Source: RGIG9115 sp045644665 (lineage in GTDB: Bacteria > Bacillota > Clostridia > UBA1381). From it: a stretch of DNA of 33,525 nucleotides. Numbering within the stretch: the first letter of the stretch is position 1; each line of letters starts with the position of its first letter. The translations under genes and the position numbers were made by a program. The notes beneath the pieces were generated by a model. The model did not search any database. It saw only the letters and a program-made list of their open reading frames with translations, and was not told where the DNA came from. Positions 1-7,906 of this stretch are shown in pieces. Location: NCBI GenBank assembly GCA_045644665.1, contig JAZRHH010000030.1:1-33525 (forward strand), given 5' to 3'.

Positions 1-124
1 CTCTGTGAGGCATTTTAAATTCGTGACACTTTGGACACTCAACCATTCCGGGAACTTCAAGCTTCCAGTTAGCGCGTCTCTTATCACGTCTTGCTTTTGA
101 AACTTTACCCTTAGGTACAGCCAT
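1..124 (-). CDS. rpmF: 50S ribosomal protein L32, C-terminus off the left edge
   Basis: Reading the minus strand from the ATG at 124 gives MAVPKGKVSKARRDKRR followed by ANWKLEVPGMVECPKCHEF. This is the start of bacterial ribosomal protein L32, a small zinc-ribbon protein of the large subunit. The first CxxC pair (CPKC) is visible, so this looks like the zinc-binding form; the second pair would lie beyond the window. A good ribosome binding site (TAGGAGGTG on the minus strand, about 128-137) precedes it. It lies 26 bases downstream of the yceD stop codon, the usual yceD-rpmF pairing seen across bacteria. Identification is secure. The gene is cut by the window edge after about 41 codons. Confidence 0.95.
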   Translation of the reverse strand, partial: MAVPKGKVSKARRDKRRANWKLEVPGMVECPKCHEFKMPHR

Positions 125-150
125 TTACTACACCTCCTAAAATTTAAAGG

Positions 151-669
151 TCAGTCTTCATTGCTGTCCATAATTTTTTTAAGTGATTCCCAGCGGGGGT
201 CAATAACCTCGTCCTCGCAAGTGCAAGACTCGAAATTAAGATTTGCTCCGCAGTCGGGACATAAACCCTTGCAATTTTCGTTGCAAAGGAACTTTCCGGG
301 GACATTCATAAAAAATCCTGTCTGAACAATATCAGTTAAATCTATTTCAGAGCCGGTAAAAACTATCTGGTCGCCGTCCGGGTCAGAAACATCTTCCTCA
401 CGGACAAGGGCTTCCTCAAGCTCAAAGCTAAAGCTTTCCTCAAGCTCCTGCATACATCTGGCACACCTTACGCCAAGGCATAAATCTACCTTTGCTTTAA
501 GGATAAGGGATTTTCCGTTATTAAAGATACTACCGCAAATTGCGGGAGCACCCAGGAAATGAAAATCCTCGCCAAGATACTTTACATCATCCAAATCAAG
601 ACTGCCTGTTAAATCAAGCTTATTTCCTGTCTCCTTTAGTACACCTGTAAGATCTACTATCATGGACAT
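151..669 (-). CDS. yceD: YceD/DUF177 family protein, large-subunit rRNA metabolism
   Basis: This 172-residue protein matches the YceD (DUF177) family in length and in its C-terminal signature: CKGLCPDCGANLN, a further CxC, and DPRWESLK at residues 133-165. A CxxC pair sits at residues 69-72, so zinc binding is likely. YceD proteins are genetically linked to 23S rRNA processing, and the gene is almost always directly upstream of rpmF, as here. The start at 669 has AGGAG five bases upstream; an in-frame ATG two codons later is less well spaced. No terminator is visible between rplL and this gene, so it is probably read from the rplJ promoter. The exact biochemical role of the family is unsettled. 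Confidence 0.9.
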   Translation of the reverse strand: MSMIVDLTGVLKETGNKLDLTGSLDLDDVKYLGEDFHFLGAPAICGSIFNNGKSLILKAKVDLCLGVRCARCMQELEESFSFELEEALVREEDVSDPDGDQIVFTGSEIDLTDIVQTGFFMNVPGKFLCNENCKGLCPDCGANLNFESCTCEDEVIDPRWESLKKIMDSNED

Positions 670-695
670 ACACTCTCCTTAATAGTTTGGGAGAA

Positions 696-1067
696 TTATT
701 TCAACTCTACCTTAGCACCTGCTTCTTCTAACTTAGCCTTCATTGATTCAGCTTCTTCTTTAGCTACAGCTTCCTTGAGTGTGCCAGGAGCACCGTCAAC
801 AAGAGCCTTAGCTTCCTTAAGACCAAGACCTGTAAGTTCTCTTACAACCTTGATAACACCAAGCTTTGATGCACCAGCATCAGCAAGGATTACGTCAAAT
901 TCTGACTTTTCTTCTGCAGCTGCGCCGCCTTCAGCAGCACCACCTGCAACAACAACTGGAGCAGCAGCGCTTACGCCAAACTCTTCCTCCATCATCTTAA
1001 CCAATTCAGCAACTTCCAATAACTTAAGTTCCTTGATTGAATCAAGGATTGCATTTAAATCTGCCAT
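696..1067 (-). CDS. rplL: 50S ribosomal protein L7/L12
   Basis: This 123-residue protein is ribosomal stalk protein L7/L12. It has the N-terminal dimerisation segment (MADLNAILDSIKELKLLE), an Ala/Gly-rich hinge around residues 36-52, and the globular C-terminal domain with GLGLKEAKALVDGAPGTLKE, the surface that recruits translation factors. Length is normal for the family. A strong GGAGG site lies just upstream of the ATG. It sits 40 bases after rplJ in the same direction, the standard pair. L10 with L7/L12 dimers forms the stalk, and expression is presumably set by the L10 leader upstream of rplJ. Unusually, the next gene is yceD and not rpoB. Confidence 0.97.
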   Translation of the reverse strand: MADLNAILDSIKELKLLEVAELVKMMEEEFGVSAAAPVVVAGGAAEGGAAAEEKSEFDVILADAGASKLGVIKVVRELTGLGLKEAKALVDGAPGTLKEAVAKEEAESMKAKLEEAGAKVELK

Positions 1068-1107
1068 TGTAATTTCCTCCTAATTCTTTTTCTTTTTTTA
1101 AGAATAA

Positions 1108-1803
1108 TTATTCAGCATCTGCAGCTTCTTCAGCTGGTGCTTCTTCTGCAGGAGCAGCTTCCTCTGCAGGAGCTTCTTCTGCCGGTGCAGCTTCCTCTGC
1201 AGGAGCCGCTTCTTCTACGGGAGCTTCTTCAGCTGGTGCTGCTTCCTCTGCGGGAGCTTCTTCAGCCGGTGCTGCTTCACCGTTTTTCTTTGCTATAAGG
1301 TCAGCTATTTCTTCGCCGCCATCAGCAATAGTAGCAAGCAATCTTGCAAGGTTTGATATAGGAGCATTGAGGCTTCCCATAACCTTTGCAATCAATGTTT
1401 CCTTTGATGGTGTTGCTGCAAGAGCCTTGATCTCGTCAAGAGTAGCAACTGCGCCATCCATGAAACCTGATTTGATTTCGAGCTTTTCGTTTGTCTTAGC
1501 ATAATCTGCTATAACCTTTGCAGGAGCAACTGCGTCTGTATCTGATACAGCAAGAGCTGTAGGACCGTGTAAAATTTCATCAAGTGCTTCAAGTCCTGTT
1601 TCCTTAGCGGCAAGACGGAGCAATGTGTTCTTTACAACGAAATACTTAACGCCGGCGCTTCTGAGGTTTCTGCGGAGAACTGTATCTTCTTCAACAGTAA
1701 GACCGCGGTAGTCAACGAGTACGCCTGTTTGTGCAGATTTAAGAACTTCAACCAATTCAGCAACTTGTGCTTTCTTAGCTTCTAAAACCTTTTCACTTGG
1801 CAT
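1108..1803 (-). CDS. rplJ: 50S ribosomal protein L10 with a long acidic repeat tail
   Basis: L10 anchors the L7/L12 stalk to 23S rRNA and is the usual autoregulator of its operon. The start chosen is the ATG at 1803 (MPSEKVLEAKKAQVAEL), because GGAGGT lies 7-12 bases upstream at 1811-1816. The longer open frame to 1893 runs into the leader RNA. The conserved core contains VLVDYRGLTVEE and YFVVKNTLLRLAA. The protein has 231 residues, while typical L10 is about 165-175. The extra roughly 60 residues are a low-complexity tail of repeated APAEEA units after the normal end (IADLIAKKNGEAA). At DNA level the repeats at about 1110-1275 use shuffled synonymous codons, which suggests selection on the protein sequence. 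Confidence 0.96.
   Translation of the reverse strand: MPSEKVLEAKKAQVAELVEVLKSAQTGVLVDYRGLTVEEDTVLRRNLRSAGVKYFVVKNTLLRLAAKETGLEALDEILHGPTALAVSDTDAVAPAKVIADYAKTNEKLEIKSGFMDGAVATLDEIKALAATPSKETLIAKVMGSLNAPISNLARLLATIADGGEEIADLIAKKNGEAAPAEEAPAEEAAPAEEAPVEEAAPAEEAAPAEEAPAEEAAPAEEAPAEEAADAE
1110..1275 (-). repeat. Ala-Pro-Glu repeat tract encoding the L10 tail
   Basis: This in-frame tandem repeat encodes alternating APAEEA/EEAPVEEA-type units at the C-terminus of L10. The unit length is roughly 15-24 bases and copies are imperfect at the third codon position (GCAGGAGC, GCTGGTGC, GCCGGTGC variants). Acidic Ala/Pro/Glu tails of this type are expected to be disordered. Confidence 0.85.
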
Positions 1804-1833
1804 TTCATTCACCTCCATAAGCATTAAAATGTC

Positions 1834-1950
1834 TATTCCGTGAAAACAAAAAAGCTTTGCACATCCAAAGACACGCAAAGCAAAAGTAATCAAAAATTAA
1901 ATTACTAAACCTCGGCGGGACTTATTTTTGTGCCTGCTGTCTACGGAATA
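1834..1950 (-). ncRNA. L10 leader (ribosomal protein L10 autoregulatory RNA)
   Basis: The 5' leader of rplJ on the minus strand starts with UAUUCCGU, followed by AGACAGCAGGCAC and CCCGCCGAGGUU. These are the conserved elements of the bacterial L10 leader. The closing stem pairs 1943-1950 with 1834-1841 (TATTCCGT/ACGGAATA, 8 bp). In this family L10, bound to L7/L12, binds the leader and lowers expression of rplJ-rplL. Here an internal terminator hairpin sits at the 3' part, so control is likely by transcription attenuation. Confidence 0.93.
1847..1881 (-). terminator. Attenuator hairpin in the rplJ leader
   Basis: On the minus strand GCUUUGC (1881-1875) pairs with GCAAAGC (1860-1854), directly followed by UUUUUUGUUUU. 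This is a Rho-independent terminator lying between the L10-binding core and the rplJ start codon. A competing CTTTG/CAAAG pairing inside the loop could be part of the switch. Confidence 0.85.
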
Positions 1951-1968
1951 AGTTTTTCAACCTTAGAA

Positions 1969-1997
1969 ATTATACTATATTATTTTTATTTTGTCAA
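1969..1997 (-). promoter_or_regulatory. Sigma-A promoter of rplJ-rplL-yceD-rpmF
   Basis: On the minus strand, -35 TTGACA (1992-1997) and -10 TATAAT (1969-1974) are separated by exactly 17 bases. Both hexamers are perfect consensus. Transcription would begin near 1962, just upstream of the L10 leader. Confidence 0.92.
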
Positions 1998-2020
1998 CAA
2001 TCCATAAAATTTATATAAAA

Positions 2021-2043
2021 ACCGTACAAAAAGGTTTTTTTAA
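2021..2043 (-). terminator. Weak terminator after radC
   Basis: A 7-bp stem (AAAAACC/GGTTTTT) with a 9-base loop is followed by T-rich sequence on the minus strand, 26 bases beyond the radC stop. The stem is A/T-rich, so efficiency is uncertain. Confidence 0.45.
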
Positions 2044-2068
2044 AAGCAAACAAATTATACAAAATGTA

Positions 2069-2767
2069 TTATTTGTAATACTTATATCTTGCATCTTCTC
2101 TTATGCTGACACATTTATCCTCTGCTACAATAAAGTGATCTATCATTTCTATTTTAAGACCTTTAAGATACTTTTCCAAAGATTTTGTACTTATTATATC
2201 CTCTTCGGATGCAACTGCAAATCCCATTGGATGATTGTGCGCAAATATAACCCCACTGGCATTTGATGAAAGAGCAAGGCTTAAAACTTCTCTCTGATCC
2301 AAAAGCACGCCTGTTGCCGTCCCGCTTCCGATAATTTGCTTATGTGTAATCTTACCGGCAGAGTTTACACAAAACATATAAATAGTTTCCTTATTTATAC
2401 CGTCAAACAAAGACTTTACATAATCTGTAAGCTCTGTACCCGGAACCCGGGTGCTTGATACCTTACTTGCATCTCTTGTATACTCTGCAAGGAGCTGTCT
2501 TATCATCAGTATGTATGTAGCAATGTTTTCGCCCACTCCGTCAACATTTTCAAGCTCTTCCCTGCTTGCATCAAGAACACCTTTGACACTTCCGAATTTC
2601 TTTATAAGACTGTGAGCAGTCCCGTTTTTGTTGCGCCTTACGTCAATATAGTTGAGCATCATTTCTATTTTTTCATGGTCTTCAAATACAGAGAAATTAT
2701 CATTTTTGCAAAACTTTTCACGCAAACGGTTCTTGTGTCCGGTATGAATACCCTTTTCATCGCTCAT
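2069..2767 (-). CDS. radC: RadC-family JAB/MPN-domain protein
   Basis: This 232-residue protein has the two-part RadC layout. An N-terminal helix-hairpin-helix region is seen around residues 55-90 (LENVDGVGENIATYI). The C-terminal JAB/MPN domain carries the complete JAMM metal motif H177-N-H179-P with S187 and D190 (AHNHPMGFAVASEED). Despite the name, a direct DNA-repair role has been questioned and the substrate of RadC proteins is unknown; the intact JAMM residues suggest a zinc hydrolase. It starts 27 bases after the stop of the upstream nucleotide-sugar dehydratase gene in the same direction, so it is probably co-transcribed with it. Length is normal. Confidence 0.93.
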   Translation of the reverse strand: MSDEKGIHTGHKNRLREKFCKNDNFSVFEDHEKIEMMLNYIDVRRNKNGTAHSLIKKFGSVKGVLDASREELENVDGVGENIATYILMIRQLLAEYTRDASKVSSTRVPGTELTDYVKSLFDGINKETIYMFCVNSAGKITHKQIIGSGTATGVLLDQREVLSLALSSNASGVIFAHNHPMGFAVASEEDIISTKSLEKYLKGLKIEMIDHFIVAEDKCVSIREDARYKYYK

Positions 2768-2794
2768 TTGTACAAATTGTCCCTCCCGGATTTA

Positions 2795-4660
2795 TCATGC
2801 GGTCTTTGCAGCACAAGGAGTACTTCTCACATATGTGGGAACGACCTCTGCCACTGTATCTTTAATCTTTTCATTGTCGGCTTCTTCAACTGCCTGTCTT
2901 AGTTTTTCAAGATTTGCTTCAAGCTCCTCTATATCTCCGGGTATAGGCTGTCCGATAAATATTTTGTTGTGCTGAGTATTAAGAAGTCCTTCTTCTTCCA
3001 TCAAAAGCTCCTCATAAAGCTTTTCGCCGGGGCGAAGCCCTGTAAACTCAATTTGAATATCCCTTCCCGGAACAAGTCCCGAAAGTCTTATAAGGTTTAT
3101 TGCAAGATCATAAATCTTTACCGGCTCACCCATATCAAGAACAAAAATCTCTCCGCCCTTTGCATAGCTTGCTGCCTGAAGCACAAGGCTTGCAGCTTCG
3201 GGAATTGTCATAAAAAATCTTGTAATATCCTTGTGTGTAACAGTAACGGGACCACCCTCGCTGATTTGCTTTTTAAACAAAGGAATAACACTTCCGTTAG
3301 AACCAAGGACATTTCCAAATCTTACTGCAACAAACTCTGTTTTGCAAACTGCCTGCAGATGCTGAACAACCATTTCACATATACGCTTTGTGGCGCCCAT
3401 TATATTTGTTGGGTTTACAGCCTTGTCTGTTGAAATAAGCACAAACTTTTTAACTCCGCACTTGTCTGCACACCTTGCAGCATTATATGTACCAAAAACA
3501 TTATTCTTAATCGCCTCTCCCGGAGAATCCTCCATAAGAGGCACGTGCTTGTGGGCTGCCGCATGAAAAACTATGTACGGCTTATATGTATTAAATATTT
3601 CTTCCAGTCTTTTCTTATCACGGACAGAGGCAATAATAACCTCCGGCATATTTTCCGGATATTTTCTGTTAAGCTCCATCTGCAAGTCGTATGCATTGTT
3701 TTCGTAAATATCAATTATAACAAGCTTTTCAGGCTCGTGCTTCATTATCTGACGGCAAAGCTCCGAACCGATTGAGCCACCGCCTCCTGTAACACATACA
3801 ACTCTGCCATTTATAACTTCCGCAATTTTTTGGTTATCGAGCTTTACGCTGTCACGGCCAAGAAGGTCCTCAATCTGTACCTTTCTTACCTTGTCCATCT
3901 TAACACTTCCGTCCACAACACTTTCAAGACCCGGGCACAGCTTAACACTGCATCCTGTTGCAGAGCATATATCAATTATTTCCTTGCTTCTTTTTGCAGA
4001 AAGTGACGGAATTGCAATAATTATTTCCTCTATACCCTCCTGCTTTACAATTCTTGGAATGGCACGCACATTTCCAAGGACTTTGATGCCGCATATAATA
4101 TGGTTTTTCTTACTAACATCATCATCAATAAATCCAACAACCTTGTTTTGCATCTTTTTGTTATGCTGAATTTCACGGGCAAGTACGCCGCCGCCCTCGC
4201 CTGCACCTACAATAAGCGTTCTGGCACTGCCCGAGCCGGAGCGATGGAAGCTTCTGTTAAGCCTGTCAAGACCGCGTATTGCAACCCTTATAAACAAAAT
4301 ACCTGCAGCAGATACTCCAACAGCAAGAATACAAAGAATAAACCTTACATGGTCTCTTGTAAACCATTCGGACAAAAGCGAACTATAAGAAGCAAATGCA
4401 AGACTTACTATTAATCTTAAATAATCCGGATACCCTGCAAATGTCCAGTATGTTTTATATATTCCCCCGGCAAAAAGGCAAAAGGCAAAAATTATGCATG
4501 TAATAAATACAGGGGTCAGATTTCTTATAAAAGCATAAAATATAGCGTAGTAGTCTGTAACTATCATTAGTGCCAAAAAATGTGCAATTATAATAACGCA
4601 CATATCAAGCAAAAATACAAATCTGTTCTTGATAGAGAACGCCATTACTTTTTTCTCCAC
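2795..4660 (-). CDS. CapD/PglF-like membrane nucleoside-diphosphate-sugar 4,6-dehydratase
   Basis: This is a polysaccharide-biosynthesis epimerase/dehydratase of about 621 residues. About four membrane helices occupy residues 8-130. A first Rossmann-like CoA-binding-type domain follows (TLIVGAGEGGG). The second, catalytic SDR domain starts with TGGGGSIGSELC near residue 291 and continues with STDKAVNPTNIMGATKR. The Met in MGATK replaces the usual SDR tyrosine, as is typical of the UDP-GlcNAc 4,6-dehydratase group (PglF, FlaA1-like). It likely supplies a 4-keto-6-deoxy amino sugar for surface glycan or S-layer glycosylation. The start at GTG 4660 is preferred: AGGAG at 4669-4673 is 8 bases upstream, whereas that site overlaps a GTG at 4669. 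An ATG at 4645 is an alternative. Confidence 0.93.
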   Translation of the reverse strand: MEKKVMAFSIKNRFVFLLDMCVIIIAHFLALMIVTDYYAIFYAFIRNLTPVFITCIIFAFCLFAGGIYKTYWTFAGYPDYLRLIVSLAFASYSSLLSEWFTRDHVRFILCILAVGVSAAGILFIRVAIRGLDRLNRSFHRSGSGSARTLIVGAGEGGGVLAREIQHNKKMQNKVVGFIDDDVSKKNHIICGIKVLGNVRAIPRIVKQEGIEEIIIAIPSLSAKRSKEIIDICSATGCSVKLCPGLESVVDGSVKMDKVRKVQIEDLLGRDSVKLDNQKIAEVINGRVVCVTGGGGSIGSELCRQIMKHEPEKLVIIDIYENNAYDLQMELNRKYPENMPEVIIASVRDKKRLEEIFNTYKPYIVFHAAAHKHVPLMEDSPGEAIKNNVFGTYNAARCADKCGVKKFVLISTDKAVNPTNIMGATKRICEMVVQHLQAVCKTEFVAVRFGNVLGSNGSVIPLFKKQISEGGPVTVTHKDITRFFMTIPEAASLVLQAASYAKGGEIFVLDMGEPVKIYDLAINLIRLSGLVPGRDIQIEFTGLRPGEKLYEELLMEEEGLLNTQHNKIFIGQPIPGDIEELEANLEKLRQAVEEADNEKIKDTVAEVVPTYVRSTPCAAKTA

Positions 4661-4698
4661 AAAACGCACTCCTTTTCATTTTATAATACTTAAATAAT

Positions 4699-4727
4699 AT
4701 TTTATCAAAAATAAAGTCTTTTGTCAA
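4699..4727 (-). promoter_or_regulatory. Promoter of the CapD-like/radC unit
   Basis: On the minus strand, -35 TTGACA (4722-4727) and -10 TAAAAT (4699-4704) have a 17-base spacer, 38 bases upstream of the chosen GTG. Confidence 0.85.
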
Positions 4728-4890
4728 TTATTTTTGGTCAAATTAAATAAAATTCTATCATTTGCCGGATTAGGTAACAGTTTTTATATCTTAATAATCA
4801 CAAAGTTTTAAAAATTTAAATATATTTTGTTTTATATCAAAAAAATTACCATTTAAAGATGGTTTTATATTAAAATATTTGTGTTTATAG
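4728..4890. other. AT-rich spacer between divergent promoters
   Basis: These 160 bases lie between the minus-strand promoter of the CapD-like gene and the plus-strand promoter of the FAD oxidoreductase gene. They are strongly A/T-rich with runs of T and A. I see no open frame and no clear dyad operator, and in particular no copy of the CGAAA/TTTCG motif found near 9900-9980. Confidence 0.6.
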
Positions 4891-4920
4891 TTGACAAACA
4901 AAAAATTGATATGTTATAAT
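4891..4920 (+). promoter_or_regulatory. Promoter of the FAD oxidoreductase gene
   Basis: -35 TTGACA (4891-4896) and -10 TATAAT (4915-4920) are separated by 18 bases, both perfect hexamers. The ATG at 4961 follows a GAGGAG site at about 4946-4951. Confidence 0.88.
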
Positions 4921-4960
4921 AAAAAAAATCAACGATTTATTCAATGAGGAGAATATTACA

Positions 4961-7669
4961 ATGTCTGAAATTTGGATTGATGCACTAGAATTTGAGAATA
5001 AAGGCGGATGGAAGGAAGATACTCAGTTTGTTCATCTTATGGGCAGCCCTTACCTGATGGCAGTAGGAGAGCCGGGAGTACCTGTAGAAGATGCCGTTAT
5101 AAAAATAAACATTCCCGAAAAGGGTAAGTACCGCGCCTGGGTTCGTGACAGAAACTGGCTACGCTTTCACTCTCCCGGACAGTTTACACTCCTTGTAAAC
5201 GGCGAGGGAAATGGCAAGGCGCTGGGGGCTATGCCCTCTGACCGCTGGATCTGGGAAATTGCAGGCGATTATGAATTAGACGCAGGAGACTCAGAAATTT
5301 CACTTCATGATTTAACAGGGTATTTCGGACGCTGTGCCTCGATACTTTTAACAACGGATATGGACTACGTGCCCTCTCCGGAGCTTGAAAAGATATATGA
5401 CGAACGTGCACGTATTAAGGGCATAGAAAATAAGGTTAAAGACGGCGGAGAATACGATATTATTGTAGCAGGCGGTGGCCCGGGCGGTGTTCCGGCGGCA
5501 ATAGCTTCTGCACGAATGGGACAAAAAACCCTGCTCATACATAACAGACCTGTGCTTGGTGGTAACGGAAGCTCCGAAATCGGAATTACCTTTGACGGAG
5601 CAACAATTGCCCATGTAAACGGACGTGAAACAGGCATTGCAGAAGAAATAAGACGTCTACGCGACCTGGATCCCGAATATCGCGGAGACTGGACATGTGC
5701 AATGGAAAAGCTTGCTGAGGCAGAGAGCAATCTTACTATCTTGTATAACAACCATATCACAGCAGTAGAAATGAAAGATGCATCTACCATAAAAAGCGTA
5801 ATTGCAACAGATGTTACAAACTTGACTAAATGCAAGTACAGTGCCAAAATTTTTATTGACTGTACAGGAGATGCGTGGCTTGGCTACCATGCAGGTGCAA
5901 AATACCGTTTTGGACGTGAAGCCGAATATCAGCACCAAGAAAACCTTGCACCTGCCATAGCGGATACTTTAACTATGAGCGGTGCATTGAAATCAGGAAA
6001 TATATCATATTTTTACACCGGAGAAACAGATAACGAATATCATGCACCGGACTGGGTACCAAAGCTCGGTAAAACCGAAGAAGAGTTTGGCAGGATTATT
6101 AAAGGTAATGGCACAAAAATGCATTTCTGGCTTGAAACTCCCAATGAATATGATGACGTGTGGGATGCAGAAGAAACACGAGATGCACTTATACTTGTTG
6201 CTCTTGGCTACTATGATTATATCAAAAACACTTGGTCAAGGCGTGAAATTACAAAAAAATACAGGTTTAACCTTGTAAGCGTAATGAGCGGACACCGTGA
6301 ATCAAGACGACTTATCGGCGACTATATAATGACTCAGAATGATGCAACAAGCGGTCGCAGATTTGAAGATGCAATTTCATATTCAGGCTGGATGCTTGAT
6401 GTTCATCATCCAAAGGGTGTGTATTCAGGAAAAGAGGGCACTATGTACTGTGCGAAGCACATTCCTATGGTAAGTGTGCCTTATCGTTGTATTTACTCCG
6501 TAAATATAAACAATCTGCTTTTTGCAGGCAGAAATGTAAGCTGTACCCATATTGCCCTTGGAACGCTTCGTGTTCAAAGCACTATTGCTACTCTTGGTCA
6601 GGCGGCAGGAACTGCGGCGGCTCTTTGTGTAAAACACAGTGAAACACCGCGTGGTATATATGAGCGTCATATAAATGAGCTACAGCAGACACTTATAAAA
6701 AATGACCAGTACATACCGGGTATCAAAAACGAAGATGCAAATGACCCTTGCCTGACTGCAAAGGCTACAGCATCAAGCTTTAAGAAAACAGAGATTTTTG
6801 AAACCCTGCAAGGTGTGCCCGGAGACTATTTACCTCTAGACATTCCAAGAGCGGTTATATTTAACGCTTCCAGGGAACATGACGATGTTAAGGGATTTTA
6901 TCTTAAGCTTAAATCTTCACTTGCAGACCCTCAAACTGTAACCTTGCATGCCCGGGTAATAGGAGACAGCCTTGACACATTATCCCCTCCGGGAGAAATT
7001 GTGTCAGCAAAAGCTACAGTTCCCCCACAAAGTGAAGGCTGGATAAAATTCCCTCTTAATCTTGACCTTGGTACAGATAAGCTTATGGACAGATGCTTTA
7101 TAATGGTATGGGTTGAAGAAGCAGCAGGCATATCATGGCAGTCTGTTTCAAACCTGTCCTTCTATTACAGAGCAGGAGTGCCGGATAATAATGGCGGATG
7201 GAAAATGAATAACAGCAAGTGTTTCCGCATTTCAATTAATGAGCCAATTGAAGAAATAGCAAACTGCGCTCCTGAAAATGTAATTAACGGATATTCAAGA
7301 AAGATAGACAAGAATTTCTATGAATGGGTTTCCGACCCTGAGGAGACACTCCCTCAGTGGCTTGAGCTTGAATTTAAAAAGCCCACGGAAATAAATTCTG
7401 TGAGCATAGTATTTGATACAGATTTATCAAATCCCGGCACTTGCTGGACAGTAAAAAGACCGAGTGTTCCGGAGTGTGTCAAGGATTATGACCTTGAGGT
7501 ATATGCAGGTTCAAAATGGATAAAAGTTGCATCGGTTACCGATAACTTTATGAGAAAAAGAATTCATACCTTTGAGCCTTTGACAGCAGAAAAAATACGT
7601 GTAAACGTAAATGCTACACAGGGAGATAAATCAGCCCGTATTATGGAGATAAGAGCTTCTTTAGATTAG
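4961..7669 (+). CDS. FAD-dependent oxidoreductase flanked by beta-sandwich domains
   Basis: This 902-residue protein has three recognisable parts. Residues 1-135 are a beta-rich N-terminal module that looks like a carbohydrate-binding sandwich. Residues 164-590 are a flavoprotein of the FAD_oxidored (PF12831) type: dinucleotide motif GGGPGGVPAA at 171-180, then GGNGSSEIG, and a late FAD-contact segment with LLFAGRNVSCTHIALGTLRVQ. The last 135 residues resemble an F5/8 type C (discoidin-like) domain (WLELEFKKPTEINSVSIVF). No signal peptide is visible, so it should be cytoplasmic. Family members sit in polysaccharide-use loci and are often labelled putative xanthan lyase without proof. The substrate is unknown; the neighbouring amino-sugar-type enzymes suggest a sugar derivative. 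The gene has its own promoter and is convergent with the AraC gene. Confidence 0.88.
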   Translation: MSEIWIDALEFENKGGWKEDTQFVHLMGSPYLMAVGEPGVPVEDAVIKINIPEKGKYRAWVRDRNWLRFHSPGQFTLLVNGEGNGKALGAMPSDRWIWEIAGDYELDAGDSEISLHDLTGYFGRCASILLTTDMDYVPSPELEKIYDERARIKGIENKVKDGGEYDIIVAGGGPGGVPAAIASARMGQKTLLIHNRPVLGGNGSSEIGITFDGATIAHVNGRETGIAEEIRRLRDLDPEYRGDWTCAMEKLAEAESNLTILYNNHITAVEMKDASTIKSVIATDVTNLTKCKYSAKIFIDCTGDAWLGYHAGAKYRFGREAEYQHQENLAPAIADTLTMSGALKSGNISYFYTGETDNEYHAPDWVPKLGKTEEEFGRIIKGNGTKMHFWLETPNEYDDVWDAEETRDALILVALGYYDYIKNTWSRREITKKYRFNLVSVMSGHRESRRLIGDYIMTQNDATSGRRFEDAISYSGWMLDVHHPKGVYSGKEGTMYCAKHIPMVSVPYRCIYSVNINNLLFAGRNVSCTHIALGTLRVQSTIATLGQAAGTAAALCVKHSETPRGIYERHINELQQTLIKNDQYIPGIKNEDANDPCLTAKATASSFKKTEIFETLQGVPGDYLPLDIPRAVIFNASREHDDVKGFYLKLKSSLADPQTVTLHARVIGDSLDTLSPPGEIVSAKATVPPQSEGWIKFPLNLDLGTDKLMDRCFIMVWVEEAAGISWQSVSNLSFYYRAGVPDNNGGWKMNNSKCFRISINEPIEEIANCAPENVINGYSRKIDKNFYEWVSDPEETLPQWLELEFKKPTEINSVSIVFDTDLSNPGTCWTVKRPSVPECVKDYDLEVYAGSKWIKVASVTDNFMRKRIHTFEPLTAEKIRVNVNATQGDKSARIMEIRASLD

Positions 7670-7689
7670 GATGTTTAAAAATGCACAGA

Positions 7690-7800
7690 CCGTTCAATGG
7701 CTTTAACTGTACATTTATAAGCAATCACAGTCAGTAATAACTTATAAATCATTGTAGGAATTCGCAAAGAACGCGAATTCCTATTCATTTTATGCCATTG
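7690..7800. repeat. Inverted repeat GTTCAATGGC / GCCATTGAAC
   Basis: A 10-bp inverted repeat encloses the hairpin at 7755-7783: GTTCAATGGC near 7693-7702 and GCCATTGAAC near 7794-7803. The nested arrangement suggests a small structured intergenic element and not only a terminator. Confidence 0.55.
7755..7783. terminator. Hairpin between convergent genes
   Basis: A perfect 11-bp stem TAGGAATTCGC/GCGAATTCCTA with a 7-base loop is followed by a short T-rich stretch. It lies 86 bases after the FAD oxidoreductase stop and could terminate it. The U-tract is weak (TTCATTTTA). Confidence 0.55.
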
Positions 7801-7852
7801 AACTACGAACTCATCGCACCGCTTGACGTACCCACGTACGACTGCGGGCGAG

Positions 7853-7880
7853 GTATTATGCTACATATGTAGCATAATAC
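7853..7880. repeat. Perfect 28-bp loopless palindrome
   Basis: GTATTATGCTACAT is followed immediately by its exact reverse complement, with no central spacer. It is followed by CTGCG, and preceded by a GC-rich imperfect hairpin at about 7818-7850 (CCGC...GTACccacGTAC...GCGG). Together with the hairpin at 7755-7783 this fills the space between two convergent genes. Confidence 0.8.
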
Positions 7881-7906
7881 TGCGTTTCGTCCGTTCTGCA
7901 CTATTT

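Noticed and set aside
775..1083. Plus-strand frame of 102 codons across rplL
   Set aside because: It is the antisense shadow of the L7/L12 gene, with no ribosome site and a low-complexity product.
1804..1893. Longer L10 reading frame beginning at 1893
   Set aside because: It would translate the L10 leader and attenuator, and it lacks the ribosome site that fits 1803.
5229..5938. Several minus-strand frames inside the FAD oxidoreductase gene
   Set aside because: All are in the antisense of a clear 902-codon gene and show no protein-like composition or start signals.
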